Part shown: one piece after another, positions 33,701 through 42,314 of the stretch
How positions within the stretch are numbered: position 1 is the first letter of the stretch
Layout: each line of letters starts with the position of its first letter
Made by a program: the position numbers and the translations under genes
Notes under the pieces: model-generated
The model's input: the letters and a program-made list of their open reading frames with translations, nothing else
Told to the model about the DNA's origin: nothing
Database searches by the model: none
Assembly: GCA_023258955.1 (NCBI GenBank)
Contig: JAHFRE010000006.1
Span: forward strand, 1 to 55,606
Source of the DNA: Sterolibacterium sp.
GTDB lineage: Bacteria; Pseudomonadota; Gammaproteobacteria; Burkholderiales; Rhodocyclaceae
Length of the DNA: 55,606 bases
Direction: 5' to 3'

Positions 33701-35614
33701 AGTTTCGTCGGTGGCTTTACCGATACCCTGACGGCAACGTGCGATCCGGCGGCGACAACGTACGTCTGGAGTCTTAACACAAACGGCTGCTCCACAGCAG
33801 CCTCGACGTGCGGCGTATCGCCAATGGCGACCACCACCTATTCCGTGATCGGCGTCAACAGTAAGGGCTCAGGAATTGAAGCGGTCACCACCGTGACCAA
33901 GGCTGCAGTGTGCACCTTGAACGCAATTCCCACGGCAGTTGGTGCGGGCGAGCCATCCACACTGACCGTGAGTTGCACGCCCGCGGCAAACTCCTATGCC
34001 TGGACCAGCACCCCGGCGAGCTTCACGCCGACCACCGCGACGGGCACGGTAAACCCATCGACCAGCACAACGTACACCGTGGTAGGCAATACTGGGACAG
34101 GTGCAAGCCCGTCAGTCAGCGCAACCGTCCTCGTCGGCACGCCAGCTTGCACCTTGAGCGCCTCACCCGCAAGCGTCGCCGCGGGGATGGCCACGACGCT
34201 GACGGCCGACTGCAGCTCCGGTCCGCTGCCCAAGTCCTATGTCTGGAGCGAAACAAGTTGCTCTTCATCCAGCTCTACATGCACGGTTATCCCGAGCGCT
34301 GCCGTGGGAAGTTCCAGCCCCTACAGCGTCAAGGGGCACAACGGCAGCGGCGACAGCAACCCGGGGACCACATCGGTGCCGGTGACGCCCCCTTCCTGCA
34401 ACCTCAGCGCATCGCCAAGCTCGATTTCCAGTGGCGAATCCTCAACGCTGACGGCAAGCTGCGGGCCGCCTGCCGCAATCTACCAATGGAGCAAGAGCAT
34501 TCCAGCCGGCGATACGCCGCTCTACGTCACCGCCGCCTCCGTCAGTACCGCGGGCACGACTGGAAGCATCGCCAACGCCGAATGGGCGACGCCCGCCGTT
34601 CTGAACACCAACGCTGCGGTCGGGCTTGATGGCAGCGGCATCGTCGGCGTCAAAGCCGCAACGATCACCATCTACCAGCGCGCGGCCAGCGCACCCGCGC
34701 TACCGACGCTGGCCAGCAGCTACAATTTCGCGACTAGGGCCCTGACCGGGCTGGAGGGAACAGCGTGGTCGACGACCAAGTCACCGGCTGCGAACGGCAC
34801 CAGTCTCTACTATTCGACGGCAACAGCCGTCGCCACCACAGCGACGAGCGCCAATATCGGGAGCGCCAATTGGGCCGTGGCAAAGCTCGCACCCGGCGAC
34901 ACCGCGCCGCTCCCGCATTTGGTCTTTGCTCACCAACGCGCCGCGTCGTCGCCGACCTCCCCGCCCGGCGACGTCACCTACACCGTTGCCTCGGCCTCGA
35001 TCACCACACCCGAGAGCGACAGCCTGGCCAACAGTTGGACCAAGACTGACACCAGCATCGCGGACCTTAACAGCTGCAGCGCCACCAGCCCGACCTGTGC
35101 GGTGAAGCCGGCAGCAGCGACCACCTACTCGGTCAACGGCAGCAAAGCTGGTGTCACCTACCAGCCGGCCTTGGCGACCGCGACCGTGAGCTTGGTGACG
35201 GCTAACTGCCAAATAAAAGACATCACCTGGCCGCAAGGTTGGACGCTGATACCCGGTCCAGATTACACGCCGGAGCAAACGATGAACAGGGGTCAAATGT
35301 ACGCGTTCAGGGTAGTCATACCAGAGGGTGGACCGCATTGGACTGGAACCATCTACGGCAACGTCGGGCACCAGATCTCGGTGTCGACCAACGCCTGCGA
35401 GTGGACGGACGCGCAGCGGGCGGCAGGCTGCGCCGTGGTCGGTCCGGCCGACACCCTTTTGTACGTGAGTTCTTCACTGACGGATACCGTTCCCTACGCC
35501 TGCCAGTTGAAAGCCGGAGAGACCTACTACTACAATTTGAAGAACACCGATACTTGGAACGGCCCGGACAACTGCGACCCCGGCAAGAACTGCACCTACC
35601 ACCTCTTCTGGTAG
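30779..35614 (+). CDS. Large secreted modular protein: YVTN-type propeller, two W-rich domains, Ig-like repeats
   Basis: A 1611-aa protein from ATG 30779, preceded by GAGG. The signal peptide ends LLALSSAGSAQA. About residues 184-477 hold repeated YVTN-like beta-propeller units (DGTRVYVANSADSTVSVIDA, DGKHVYVTNLADDTVSMIDV, GTLAYVTNGDNTISVIDV). Two W-rich domains follow at about 486-605 (LWWNAQESGWGVSVAQDG) and 613-730 (LWWNPNESGWGVALTHQYG). From about 790 to 1470 there are serial Ig-like repeats starting CTLxAxPxxxxxG and containing TLTASC, YxWS and TTYTV. The last 140 residues (from CQIKDITWPQGWTLIPGPDY) form a distinct Cys-containing domain. It is probably an extracellular adhesive or sugar-binding protein. 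The W-rich domain is shared with 49913-51826. Confidence 0.82.
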   Translation: MSKRSSLGKAGLARLTICLLALSSAGSAQAITFNHLAAPWSGCTTLTVSSTGAIACNVAGASPIPFNFPSSGLSCPSGLAISTTTGTVTCATTLPSSCTLSAPPRPVALGGTIGLNAGCTNGAPTSYQWSATVVGSSASASVTAPTLDGAYPYSVTASNASGAGGTASALVTVGSPIGPYAYILHQDSPAPAAGVLSIIDTSTGAAINVPVGTYPQGVAFSADAKTAYVSSGDNNVVIVDAVAKSFVNSVAVGRNPLGLAVTPDGTRVYVANSADSTVSVIDALARKPASPPTIGVGANPHGVAVSPDGKHVYVTNLADDTVSMIDVSVTPNTIATVGVGSKPYGIAVSGGLVFVTSSGASTVSVIDTANANRVSTVTVGHNPIGIDVNPSSGAVYVVNSGDRTVSVIDVGGGVAGLKVTNTITVGISPSYIAFNPTGTLAYVTNGDNTISVIDVNASSASLPRITVPGGGLYAFGRFIARGAVIDYQGLWWNAQESGWGVSVAQDGSVLFAVLYTYDQAGNPIWYAMPNCRLTGTACTSDIYKVTGGTPFTLAWNGTGKQSSKVGSGTLWFADGNNATLSFAINDPAGAQTSGAKTITRQLFATGNNLPPIDYTDLWWNPNESGWGVALTHQYGTIFATLYSYDAGGNPVWYVASSCPVVNSGCAGKLYQVGNGRPLSIPWNNAKPAPTEIGTVSFAFSDASTGTMSYSLTGQTGSSPKPITRQEFASAAATQPFTTTGANTSSCNGDITVAMTSGSAVADCVADGTRLLQPCDGDVVIDTAGVVACVATKPVCTLNANPASIVSGNSSTLTASCTPTATTYLWSDTNHCLSTSATCTVSPILLTTYTVQGKNGAGASPAANATVTVTPATPSSGPQCTLTNSPGSFTPPFTDTLTATCRPAATNYAWSSNATGCSTASATCAVAPTLTTTYSVTGSILGVAGNTTSTTVVKGSVTPPPVTTVPVCSLRNDSGSFVGGFTDTLTATCDPAATTYVWSLNTNGCSTAASTCGVSPMATTTYSVIGVNSKGSGIEAVTTVTKAAVCTLNAIPTAVGAGEPSTLTVSCTPAANSYAWTSTPASFTPTTATGTVNPSTSTTYTVVGNTGTGASPSVSATVLVGTPACTLSASPASVAAGMATTLTADCSSGPLPKSYVWSETSCSSSSSTCTVIPSAAVGSSSPYSVKGHNGSGDSNPGTTSVPVTPPSCNLSASPSSISSGESSTLTASCGPPAAIYQWSKSIPAGDTPLYVTAASVSTAGTTGSIANAEWATPAVLNTNAAVGLDGSGIVGVKAATITIYQRAASAPALPTLASSYNFATRALTGLEGTAWSTTKSPAANGTSLYYSTATAVATTATSANIGSANWAVAKLAPGDTAPLPHLVFAHQRAASSPTSPPGDVTYTVASASITTPESDSLANSWTKTDTSIADLNSCSATSPTCAVKPAAATTYSVNGSKAGVTYQPALATATVSLVTANCQIKDITWPQGWTLIPGPDYTPEQTMNRGQMYAFRVVIPEGGPHWTGTIYGNVGHQISVSTNACEWTDAQRAAGCAVVGPADTLLYVSSSLTDTVPYACQLKAGETYYYNLKNTDTWNGPDNCDPGKNCTYHLFW

Positions 35615-35678
35615 GCTGGGTGGGCATCGCTGAGCATTGGGCATTCCCCGAGGTAATCACTTGAAAGGTTGATTTGAA

Positions 35679-36584
35679 ATGAGACGTCCCGTATCTTTGC
35701 GCCTGGCCGTGCTGACCGTTGCCGTTGGCTTTCTTTCATCGGTTCACGGTGCTGAGCAATTGCTGCTGGAAACGAAACAGATTCGAATCACGGCAGCGGA
35801 TTTCGAAGCGAGCCTAGAACGGATTCCAGAAGAGAACAAGGTCGAAGTGCTGGCAAGCATGGCGCGCATTCAAAAGTTGCTGGAGAACCTGGCCGTCAGC
35901 AAGACCCTGGCCAGGCGCGCACGCGAGGCCGGACTCGGTGATGACCCGAAGTTGCGCAAGCAAGTGGAACTCGCCGAGGACAGCATGCTGGCGCAGGCCT
36001 ACGTCAATCAACAGATCAAGGCGCTCAAGCTGCCCAATTTCGAGCCGCGGGCGCGCGAACTCTACAAAATTGACATCGAAAAATATTCATTGCCAGCGCA
36101 GGTGCACGTCTCTCACATCCTGGTCGACGCAAAGAGCCGTACGCCCGAGCAGGCGCTACTGCGGATACAGGAGGTCAGAGCCAAGGCGGTCGCGGGAAAG
36201 CCGTTCGCCGAACTGGCGCAGGAGTATTCGGATGACCCGAGCGCGAAGAACAACAAGGGGGATCTCGGCTTCTTTGAAGCGGGAAAGATGGTCAAGCCGT
36301 TTTCAGATGCGGCCTTCGCGATGAACAAGCCGGGCGAGATCAGCGAACCGGTACGAACCAATTTTGGTTACCACATCATCCAGTTCCACGAAACTCAAGC
36401 CAAGAAGACTCGTCCGTTCAACGAGGTCAAGCAGGAGATCATCGAGAATCTGCGCGAACAGTACATCGCCGACTACCGCAAGCAGATGATCAGTCAGATA
36501 GTGACTGATCCCTCCACCAAGGTCTACGAGGACGTCGTCAATCGCTACCAGACCCATCTGGATCCCAGGAATCAAGCACAGTAG
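35679..36584 (+). CDS. Periplasmic parvulin-type peptidyl-prolyl isomerase
   Basis: A 301-aa PpiC/SurA-like foldase. The signal peptide is MRRPVSLRLAVLTVAVGFLS with SVHGA. A helical N-terminal chaperone part (residues 35-135) is followed by the parvulin domain: VHVSHILVDAKSRTPEQALL, FAELAQEYSDDPSAKNNKGD, LGFFEAGKMVKPFSDAAFAM, GEISEPVRTNFGYHIIQFHE, all family landmarks. A C-terminal helix follows. Similar genes occur in exopolysaccharide clusters (EpsD type). It begins 65 nt after the giant secreted protein gene and 23 nt before the exporter genes, so it may fold proteins of this surface system. Confidence 0.9.
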   Translation: MRRPVSLRLAVLTVAVGFLSSVHGAEQLLLETKQIRITAADFEASLERIPEENKVEVLASMARIQKLLENLAVSKTLARRAREAGLGDDPKLRKQVELAEDSMLAQAYVNQQIKALKLPNFEPRARELYKIDIEKYSLPAQVHVSHILVDAKSRTPEQALLRIQEVRAKAVAGKPFAELAQEYSDDPSAKNNKGDLGFFEAGKMVKPFSDAAFAMNKPGEISEPVRTNFGYHIIQFHETQAKKTRPFNEVKQEIIENLREQYIADYRKQMISQIVTDPSTKVYEDVVNRYQTHLDPRNQAQ

Positions 36585-36607
36585 GAACCATAGGGTCGCA
36601 ACGGGTT

Positions 36608-37387
36608 GTGGCTACGCTATGGTCCTTCAGAGGTCTCGCCCTCAACTTCTTCCAGCGTGAGATCAGCGGTCGCTATGTGGGTAGCGTCAGCGGCATCTTC
36701 TGGATCCTGATCCAACCACTGGCCCTGTTGGGCATCTACAGTGTGGTCTTCACCTCTATATTCCGGGTGGAACTTCCCGATTTGGGGCCGGGAGGCTTCA
36801 TCGCCTTCGTTGCCATGGCGTTGTGGCCCTGGCTGGCCTTTCAAGAGGGAGCGTCGCGCGGCGCACTGGCGGTCCAGGCCAACGCCGGTCTGGTCAAAAA
36901 GGTGGCGTTTCCCAACGAATTGCTGGTGCATGGCGCCGTCTGCGCCACCTACGCTGTCCATGGGATAGGTTTCATGGCGGCGTTGGCGGTCATCGCCCTA
37001 GCGGGGACTTCCCTCCATTTCGAGGCCTTGCCTGTCGTGACCCTGATCCTGCTAGCACAGTTGCTGTTCACCCTCGGCCTCTCCCTGGGTCTCGCTGCGC
37101 TGCAGGTGATGTTGAAGGACGTCGAGCAATTGCTGGCGCCCCTGCTGATGATCTGGTTCTACGCCACACCGGTGCTCTATTCGGCGACGATGGTCCCTGA
37201 GCGTCTGCGAGAATTGATGTTCCTGAACCCGATGGCCTATTCGGTCGGGCGCATCAGGGATCTGATGCTGCACGGCGGCGGCTTGGTCCTGTCCGATTCC
37301 GCCTTTCTGCTCTGTGTGGGGTTGGTCTTTTTGTTGGGCCGCTGGTTCTTCAACCGACTGGCTCCCCATTTCGAGGACTTCCTGTGA
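36608..37387 (+). CDS. Polysaccharide ABC exporter permease (Wzm type)
   Basis: A 259-aa ABC-2 type permease with about six membrane helices. The N-terminus (FFQREISGRYVGSVSGIFWI, LIQPLALLGIYSVVFTSIF) with the amphipathic gate helix is typical of Wzm/TagG/KpsM proteins that move undecaprenyl-linked O-antigen or capsule. LVKKVAFPNELLV and the C-terminal LMFLNPMAYSVGRIRDLML also match. The GTG start at 36608 has only a weak ribosome site. Its stop overlaps the GTG start of the ATPase subunit (GTGA), the usual wzm-wzt arrangement. Gene symbol wzm would be functional only, so it is left empty. Confidence 0.9.
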   Translation: MATLWSFRGLALNFFQREISGRYVGSVSGIFWILIQPLALLGIYSVVFTSIFRVELPDLGPGGFIAFVAMALWPWLAFQEGASRGALAVQANAGLVKKVAFPNELLVHGAVCATYAVHGIGFMAALAVIALAGTSLHFEALPVVTLILLAQLLFTLGLSLGLAALQVMLKDVEQLLAPLLMIWFYATPVLYSATMVPERLRELMFLNPMAYSVGRIRDLMLHGGGLVLSDSAFLLCVGLVFLLGRWFFNRLAPHFEDFL

Positions 37388-38583
37388 GCCAGCCCCTGAT
37401 CCGCATGGCGGGGGTGGGCAAGAACTATCCGACCGCGAATTCCGGCGCCAGCCGCCTGCGCACCCTGGCGTCGCTGCTCCTGGGGAACACCAATGTTCCC
37501 CACTACGCTGCCTTGCAGGGGGTGGATCTCGAACTCCTCGCCGGAGAGTCCCTGGGACTGATCGGCGAGAATGGTGCGGGCAAATCCACCCTGTTGAAGA
37601 TCATCGCTGGCGTGGTCAAGCCCACCGACGGATGTCTCGAAGTCAGCGGCAGCATCGGCGCCCTGCTCGAGTTGGGTAGCGGCTTTCACCCCGACTACAC
37701 GGGCCGGGAAAACGTATTTCTGGCGGCGGCGCTGATGGGCTTGTCGCAGAGCGCGATCAAGAGAAAGCTGGCTGCCATCATAGAATTCGCAGACATAGGC
37801 GATCACATCGACCAGCCGATTAAGCACTATTCCTCAGGCATGGTGGTGCGTCTGGGCTTCGCCGTGGCGACCGCGATGCGTCCGGATATCTTGATCACGG
37901 ATGAGGTGCTGGCGGTCGGCGACGAGTCGTTTCAGAAGAAGTGCATTCGCTGGATCGAGGACTACCTGCACAGTGGCGGGACGCTGCTGCTGTGCTCGCA
38001 CAATATGTTCCATATCCAGACGCTGTGTCAGAAGGCGCTGTGGCTGCACGAGGGAAAGCCGCGCATGCACGGCGACTCTTTCGACGTGACGCGTGAATAC
38101 CTGACCTACCACGAGGAGAAAAACAGCCGGGCAGAACGAGCGCAAGTCGAGGCAGATTCTGCGGGCAGCTACCAGATTCGCGGCCTGTGGCTAGAGGACG
38201 ATGCGCATGCGCCCATCGCGGTGCAGGCGATGGGCGGGTCACTGCGAATTTGCGGCGAAGCGCATTCTCCGGACGGACGGCCTCCGGTGATCCTGTTCGG
38301 CATCGTGCGTGCGGACGGAACGCCGGTCTACGGCACACATTCGAACGAATCGGACTACCGCCCGAACCAAATTGGACTATCCCTCTATGGCTTCTGCGTA
38401 CGGCTGTCCGACCTGCAGTTGTTGCCCGGCAAGTACACCATCCGCGCCCACGCGATGGATCCGGAAGGCTTCCGGCTCTTTGACACTGTCGAGACCTCGG
38501 TGCGAATTACCGGGCAGACCCGCGATTATGGCCTGTGCCGCCTCGAGCACGAATGGCTCGCCGGAAGGCAAGAGTCAAACTGA
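37384..38583 (+). CDS. Polysaccharide ABC exporter ATPase with C-terminal glycan-binding-like domain (Wzt type)
   Basis: A 399-aa ATPase subunit. The nucleotide-binding domain (1-235) has Walker A GENGAGKS (61-68), signature YSSGMVVRLG (from 149), Walker B ILITDE (169-174) and the switch His in LLLCSHN. A linker (TYHEEKNSRAERAQVE) leads to a beta-rich domain of about 150 residues (LRICGEAHSPDGRPPVILFG, GTPVYGTHSNESDYRPNQIG, LLPGKYTIRAHAMDPEGFRL) like the Wzt C-terminal domain that recognises the modified end of the chain before export. This implies that export waits for a terminal cap, and a candidate capping enzyme follows directly. Confidence 0.92.
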   Translation: MSQPLIRMAGVGKNYPTANSGASRLRTLASLLLGNTNVPHYAALQGVDLELLAGESLGLIGENGAGKSTLLKIIAGVVKPTDGCLEVSGSIGALLELGSGFHPDYTGRENVFLAAALMGLSQSAIKRKLAAIIEFADIGDHIDQPIKHYSSGMVVRLGFAVATAMRPDILITDEVLAVGDESFQKKCIRWIEDYLHSGGTLLLCSHNMFHIQTLCQKALWLHEGKPRMHGDSFDVTREYLTYHEEKNSRAERAQVEADSAGSYQIRGLWLEDDAHAPIAVQAMGGSLRICGEAHSPDGRPPVILFGIVRADGTPVYGTHSNESDYRPNQIGLSLYGFCVRLSDLQLLPGKYTIRAHAMDPEGFRLFDTVETSVRITGQTRDYGLCRLEHEWLAGRQESN

Positions 38584-38597
38584 TATTTCCACATTCT

Positions 38598-39977
38598 GTG
38601 ACGCAAGCTCTGCCTTTCACCGGAGAACGATTCCTGCCTGAGTGTGAAGGCGAAATCGGCTACGAGCATTGGCACCGCTATGCGTTTGCGGCCAAGCTGA
38701 GCCAGCATCGTGCAGTACTCGACGTCGCCTGCGGCGAGGGCTACGGCGCCGCCATGATGGCCGAGAGCGCGACCAGCGTGATCGGTGTCGATATCTCTGC
38801 CGATGCCGTTCATCACGCCAGTACGCGTTACGGTCAGCGGGCTACTCTGCAATTCGTTCGCGCCTCCTGCGACCGGCTGCCCTTTGCAGAGGCGAGCTTC
38901 GATTTGGCGATCTCATTCGAAACCATCGAGCATATCGCCACCCAACAAGCATTCGTGGCCGAACTCGCGCGCGTGTTGCGCCCCAATGGCGTGCTGATTC
39001 TTTCCTCGCCCAACAAGCGACTATATTCCGACGCGCCTGGCTATTGCAACGAGTTCCATGTGCGCGAACTGTATCGCAACGAATTGGACGAGTTGCTGGG
39101 TGATGCGTTCCCCCATCGTTCCTGGTTTGGGCAGAGGCTGCTCTTCCATTCGACGATCTGGCCCGAAGGCCGGCTCGTCCGCGAAATAAACTATCTTGTT
39201 GGCGACGGTGGAACGATTGCCTCGACCGATTGCCCCACCGCTGAGCCCATGTACTTCATCGCAGCATGCTGCCGCGATCCATCGCCTTTGCCTACGACGC
39301 TCGATGGACTTTCTCTTTTCAGCGACGCTACCGAGACGGTCTATCGGGATTATCTCAGGCAAACCCGCCGCGTCGCCGAGTTGGACCACCTGCTGATCGA
39401 TCGCGAGCGCTTGATTGCCGAACGCGATCAACTGCTGGCGCTGCGCACTGAGCAGATGGAAAGTTCGGGGAGGCAGATCGTCGAGCGTGACAATTTGCTG
39501 CTGGCGCGCGCTGAACAAATCGCTGAGCGCGATGGCCAGCTGCTGGCGCGTGAGCAACAGCTAGCTAGACTCGATTCCCTCCTGCTGGCGCGCGAGCAAG
39601 CGATGGCAGAGCTTTACGCCGTAGTGCTGGCGCACGGGCAGAAGATCGCCGCTTGCGAAGTCGCCTTGGCGGAATGTGCTGGGCAGATCGCCGAACGCGA
39701 TGCTCTTCTGGTAACGCGCGCCGGACAGATCGCCGAACGCGATGGCCTACTGGCGGCACGTGCCGGACAGATCGCCGAACGCGATTCTCTGTTGATGGCG
39801 TTAGACACAAAGCTTGGCGAGCGGCTGGCCATCATCTCCGAACGCGACAAGCAGCTCATGCAGTCTGCAGAGCGACAGGCAGAACTCCATCGGGAACTAG
39901 TCCACCGCGCCAGCCTGGTCTGGTGGCTCAGATCGCCTTGGCGCTTCATCAAGCGTGCCTTCAGGGATGCCCGCTAG
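38598..39977 (+). CDS. SAM methyltransferase with long coiled-coil tail (WbdD-like chain terminator/ruler?)
   Basis: A 459-aa protein from the GTG at 38598; this start is uncertain, as no strong ribosome site is visible. Residues 1-230 are a class I methyltransferase: VLDVACGEGYGAAM (motif I, from about 40), VIGVDISADAV, LPFAEASFDLAISFETIEHI and LRPNGVLILSSPNK. Residues 255-436 are a continuous coiled coil built of 14-residue units such as AGQIAERDGLLAAR. The end, LVWWLRSPWRFIKRAFR, looks like a membrane-binding amphipathic helix. In E. coli O9a the WbdD methyltransferase-kinase caps the chain and its coiled coil sets chain length with Wzm/Wzt; this protein has the same ends but no kinase domain. 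Confidence 0.82.
   Translation: MTQALPFTGERFLPECEGEIGYEHWHRYAFAAKLSQHRAVLDVACGEGYGAAMMAESATSVIGVDISADAVHHASTRYGQRATLQFVRASCDRLPFAEASFDLAISFETIEHIATQQAFVAELARVLRPNGVLILSSPNKRLYSDAPGYCNEFHVRELYRNELDELLGDAFPHRSWFGQRLLFHSTIWPEGRLVREINYLVGDGGTIASTDCPTAEPMYFIAACCRDPSPLPTTLDGLSLFSDATETVYRDYLRQTRRVAELDHLLIDRERLIAERDQLLALRTEQMESSGRQIVERDNLLLARAEQIAERDGQLLAREQQLARLDSLLLAREQAMAELYAVVLAHGQKIAACEVALAECAGQIAERDALLVTRAGQIAERDGLLAARAGQIAERDSLLMALDTKLGERLAIISERDKQLMQSAERQAELHRELVHRASLVWWLRSPWRFIKRAFRDAR
39678..39803 (+). repeat. Three tandem 42-bp units coding the coiled-coil repeat
   Basis: Three consecutive 14-codon units encode AGQIAERDALLVTR, AGQIAERDGLLAAR and AGQIAERDSLLMAL. A diverged unit, AEQIAERDGQLLAR, lies earlier (about 39510). 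Such repeats could change the coiled-coil length by unequal recombination without shifting the frame. Confidence 0.8.
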
Positions 39978-39983
39978 ACAGCT

Positions 39984-42248
39984 ATGCAGCCCGCCACTAT
40001 CGATATCATCGTCCCGGTCTACAATGCTTGCGCGCTTCTCCAACGTTGCGTAGGTAGCGTGTTAGCCACCGTCGACACTCGCTGTCGGGTGATCCTGATC
40101 GACGACTGCTCGCCCGATCCCGGCATCGGCGACTATTTCGAGACTCTCCGGCGTACCAACGATCCCCGCCTGATGCTGCTGCGAAACGAGAAGAATCTTG
40201 GCTTTGTGGGCACGGTAAACCTCGCCATGGATCTAGGTCGGAACGACGTGATCTTGCTCAATTCCGATACCCTCGTCACCCGCCGTTGGCTGGAAAAGAT
40301 CCGTCGCTGCGCCAATTCCGATCCGCGCATAGGCACGATCACGCCGTTCTCCAACAACGCCGAAATCTGTTCTTTCCCGAACTTTTGCGAGAACAATTCG
40401 CTCCGCCCCGGCCTCAGCGCCGAGGACGTCAATCGCGCCGTCGAAGACGCGGCCGTGCCGCTCTATCCGGATATTCCCACGGCCGTCGGCTTTTGCATGT
40501 TCATCAGGCGCAAGCTGCTCGACAGCATCGGCCTGTTCGACGCAGAGACCTTTGGTCTCGGGTATGGTGAGGAAAACGATCTTTGCATGCGCGGGGTAAA
40601 GGCGGGTTATCGAAACGTGCTCTGCGACGATACCTTCATCGTGCACGTGGGCGGTTCTTCCTTTGACGATAAGAAGGCTGACCTGACCAAGAGGAACATG
40701 CAGCGTTTGCTCGCCAAGCACCCTGACTATATGCAGGCCGTAACGGCGTTCATCGCCGCCGATCCGCTCAGGCCTATACGTGAGCTCGCCTATTCCTTTC
40801 TCAATCTTCAGGGAGAGCCGGGACGACGGCCTGGCGTCCTTCACGTCCTCCATGGCCGCAAGGGCGGTACGGAAAATCATGTGCGCCAATTGATTGCGGC
40901 GAATAGCGGGCGGCTGCGCCAGTATCTGCTCGCCACTTTCGATGATGTCTGGGTGCTGGAAGACCCGAACGGCGAGCGAACCGTCAGCTACCAATTCAAA
41001 CATCGACAAGACGAGTTGTGGGCCGAATTGCTCGATCGCCTGTGCGCGACATTCGACATAGGTATCTGCCACGTGCATCACCTCGAGGGTTGCAGGCTGG
41101 GCCTGTTGGAGGCCTTTTCGGCCTTGTCCATCCCTTACGGATTTACCGTTCACGACTTCCACACGGCCTGCCCGACGATCAATCTGCTTGGGCGAGACGG
41201 TGATTATTGTGGCGCCCAAACCGATCCCGTTCGTTGCGCCCAATGTCTGGGTAGCCAGCCATATTTTGCCGGGACCGACATTTCCGCTTGGCGTGCGGCC
41301 CACGCCAAGTTTTTCGAGCGGGCCGCCTTCATGATTGCGCCGTCCGACTGGGCAGCGGCAACCTTGCAACGCTATTTCCCAAAGACCGATGTCGTCGTGA
41401 TTCCGCACGGCTTGGCTCATGCCAATAGCAGTCCCAAAGGCGAATTCTGCGCGGGGCTTGCGCTCCCCGACGATGGGCGGGAAAACATCGGTGTTCTGGG
41501 GGCGATCGGGCCAGCCAAAGGCGCACGGCGACTGGAAAAGCTGGTGGAGCGAACCCGCGAGCGCAATCTTTCGCTGCGCTGGGTGGTTGTGGGCTACCTC
41601 GACCGCCAGTTCCAGGCCCACCAGGAACTCGACAAGGCATTGACGATCCACGGCCATTATGGCCCTAACGATGTCGAGGCCCTGCTGGACCATTACCGCG
41701 TCCGCCTGTTGGTCTTTCCTTCGGCCGGCCCCGAGACCTATTGCTATACCCTGACCGAAGCATGGCTGGCTGGCCGACCGGCGTTGGTGCCGCCAATCGG
41801 TGCACTGGGTGAACGCTTGGGCGCCACGGGTGCCGGATGGCTGATGGAGGATTGGCAGGATGAAGACCGAATACTCGATCAGATAGTCCGAATCCTCGCG
41901 CCGGCAAACGCGACGGACCTCGACCGAGCAACGGCGGCGGCCCGGGCGGTTCCGGTGTTTTCGGGCGACCGGATGGCTGAGGACACCGAGCGAGTATACG
42001 GCGTACTGGCCACCGCCGACGAGCGGCGGGCGCCGCTACCGAACGCACGGCTGCAGCAGGCGGCGGCAGCCGCTTTGGGCAGGGAAAAGGACGCCGCAAT
42101 GCGCCCGCAATACTTTTGGCTGGAAGGCGTGCTACTAGCGCTGGCGCATGTGGCGCTGCGTCTTCGCTATACCCTGCCCGGGCGATTGCTGTATCGGCTG
42201 GTTCCGGTACGTTGGCAGCAGGGACTGAAGCGGCGCCTCTTGCACTAG
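39984..42248 (+). CDS. Two-domain glycosyltransferase (GT2 fused to GT4)
   Basis: A 754-aa cytoplasmic glycosyltransferase. Residues 1-250 are a GT-A fold GT2 domain: IDIIVPVYNACALLQRCVGS, VILIDDCSPD, NLGFVGTVNLAMDL, ILLNSDTLVTRRWLEK (the DxD-like site as NSDT), GYGEENDLCMRGVKAGY. Residues 285-660 are a GT-B fold GT4 domain: VLHVLHGRKGGTENHVRQLI, GFTVHDFHTACPTINLLG, VLGAIGPAKGARRLEKLVER, FPSAGPETYCYTLTEAWLAG. The C-terminus has a hydrophobic or amphipathic stretch (ALAHVALRLRYTLPGRLLYR). Two transferases in one chain suggest alternate addition of two sugars. It starts 6 nt after the coiled-coil methyltransferase stop. Confidence 0.88.
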   Translation: MQPATIDIIVPVYNACALLQRCVGSVLATVDTRCRVILIDDCSPDPGIGDYFETLRRTNDPRLMLLRNEKNLGFVGTVNLAMDLGRNDVILLNSDTLVTRRWLEKIRRCANSDPRIGTITPFSNNAEICSFPNFCENNSLRPGLSAEDVNRAVEDAAVPLYPDIPTAVGFCMFIRRKLLDSIGLFDAETFGLGYGEENDLCMRGVKAGYRNVLCDDTFIVHVGGSSFDDKKADLTKRNMQRLLAKHPDYMQAVTAFIAADPLRPIRELAYSFLNLQGEPGRRPGVLHVLHGRKGGTENHVRQLIAANSGRLRQYLLATFDDVWVLEDPNGERTVSYQFKHRQDELWAELLDRLCATFDIGICHVHHLEGCRLGLLEAFSALSIPYGFTVHDFHTACPTINLLGRDGDYCGAQTDPVRCAQCLGSQPYFAGTDISAWRAAHAKFFERAAFMIAPSDWAAATLQRYFPKTDVVVIPHGLAHANSSPKGEFCAGLALPDDGRENIGVLGAIGPAKGARRLEKLVERTRERNLSLRWVVVGYLDRQFQAHQELDKALTIHGHYGPNDVEALLDHYRVRLLVFPSAGPETYCYTLTEAWLAGRPALVPPIGALGERLGATGAGWLMEDWQDEDRILDQIVRILAPANATDLDRATAAARAVPVFSGDRMAEDTERVYGVLATADERRAPLPNARLQQAAAAALGREKDAAMRPQYFWLEGVLLALAHVALRLRYTLPGRLLYRLVPVRWQQGLKRRLLH

Positions 42249-42314
42249 CTTGTGTCGCCAGCAGGGAAAGCAACACACGGGAAGCATAGATGCACTACGG
42301 GGGGCGTCGAGTTC

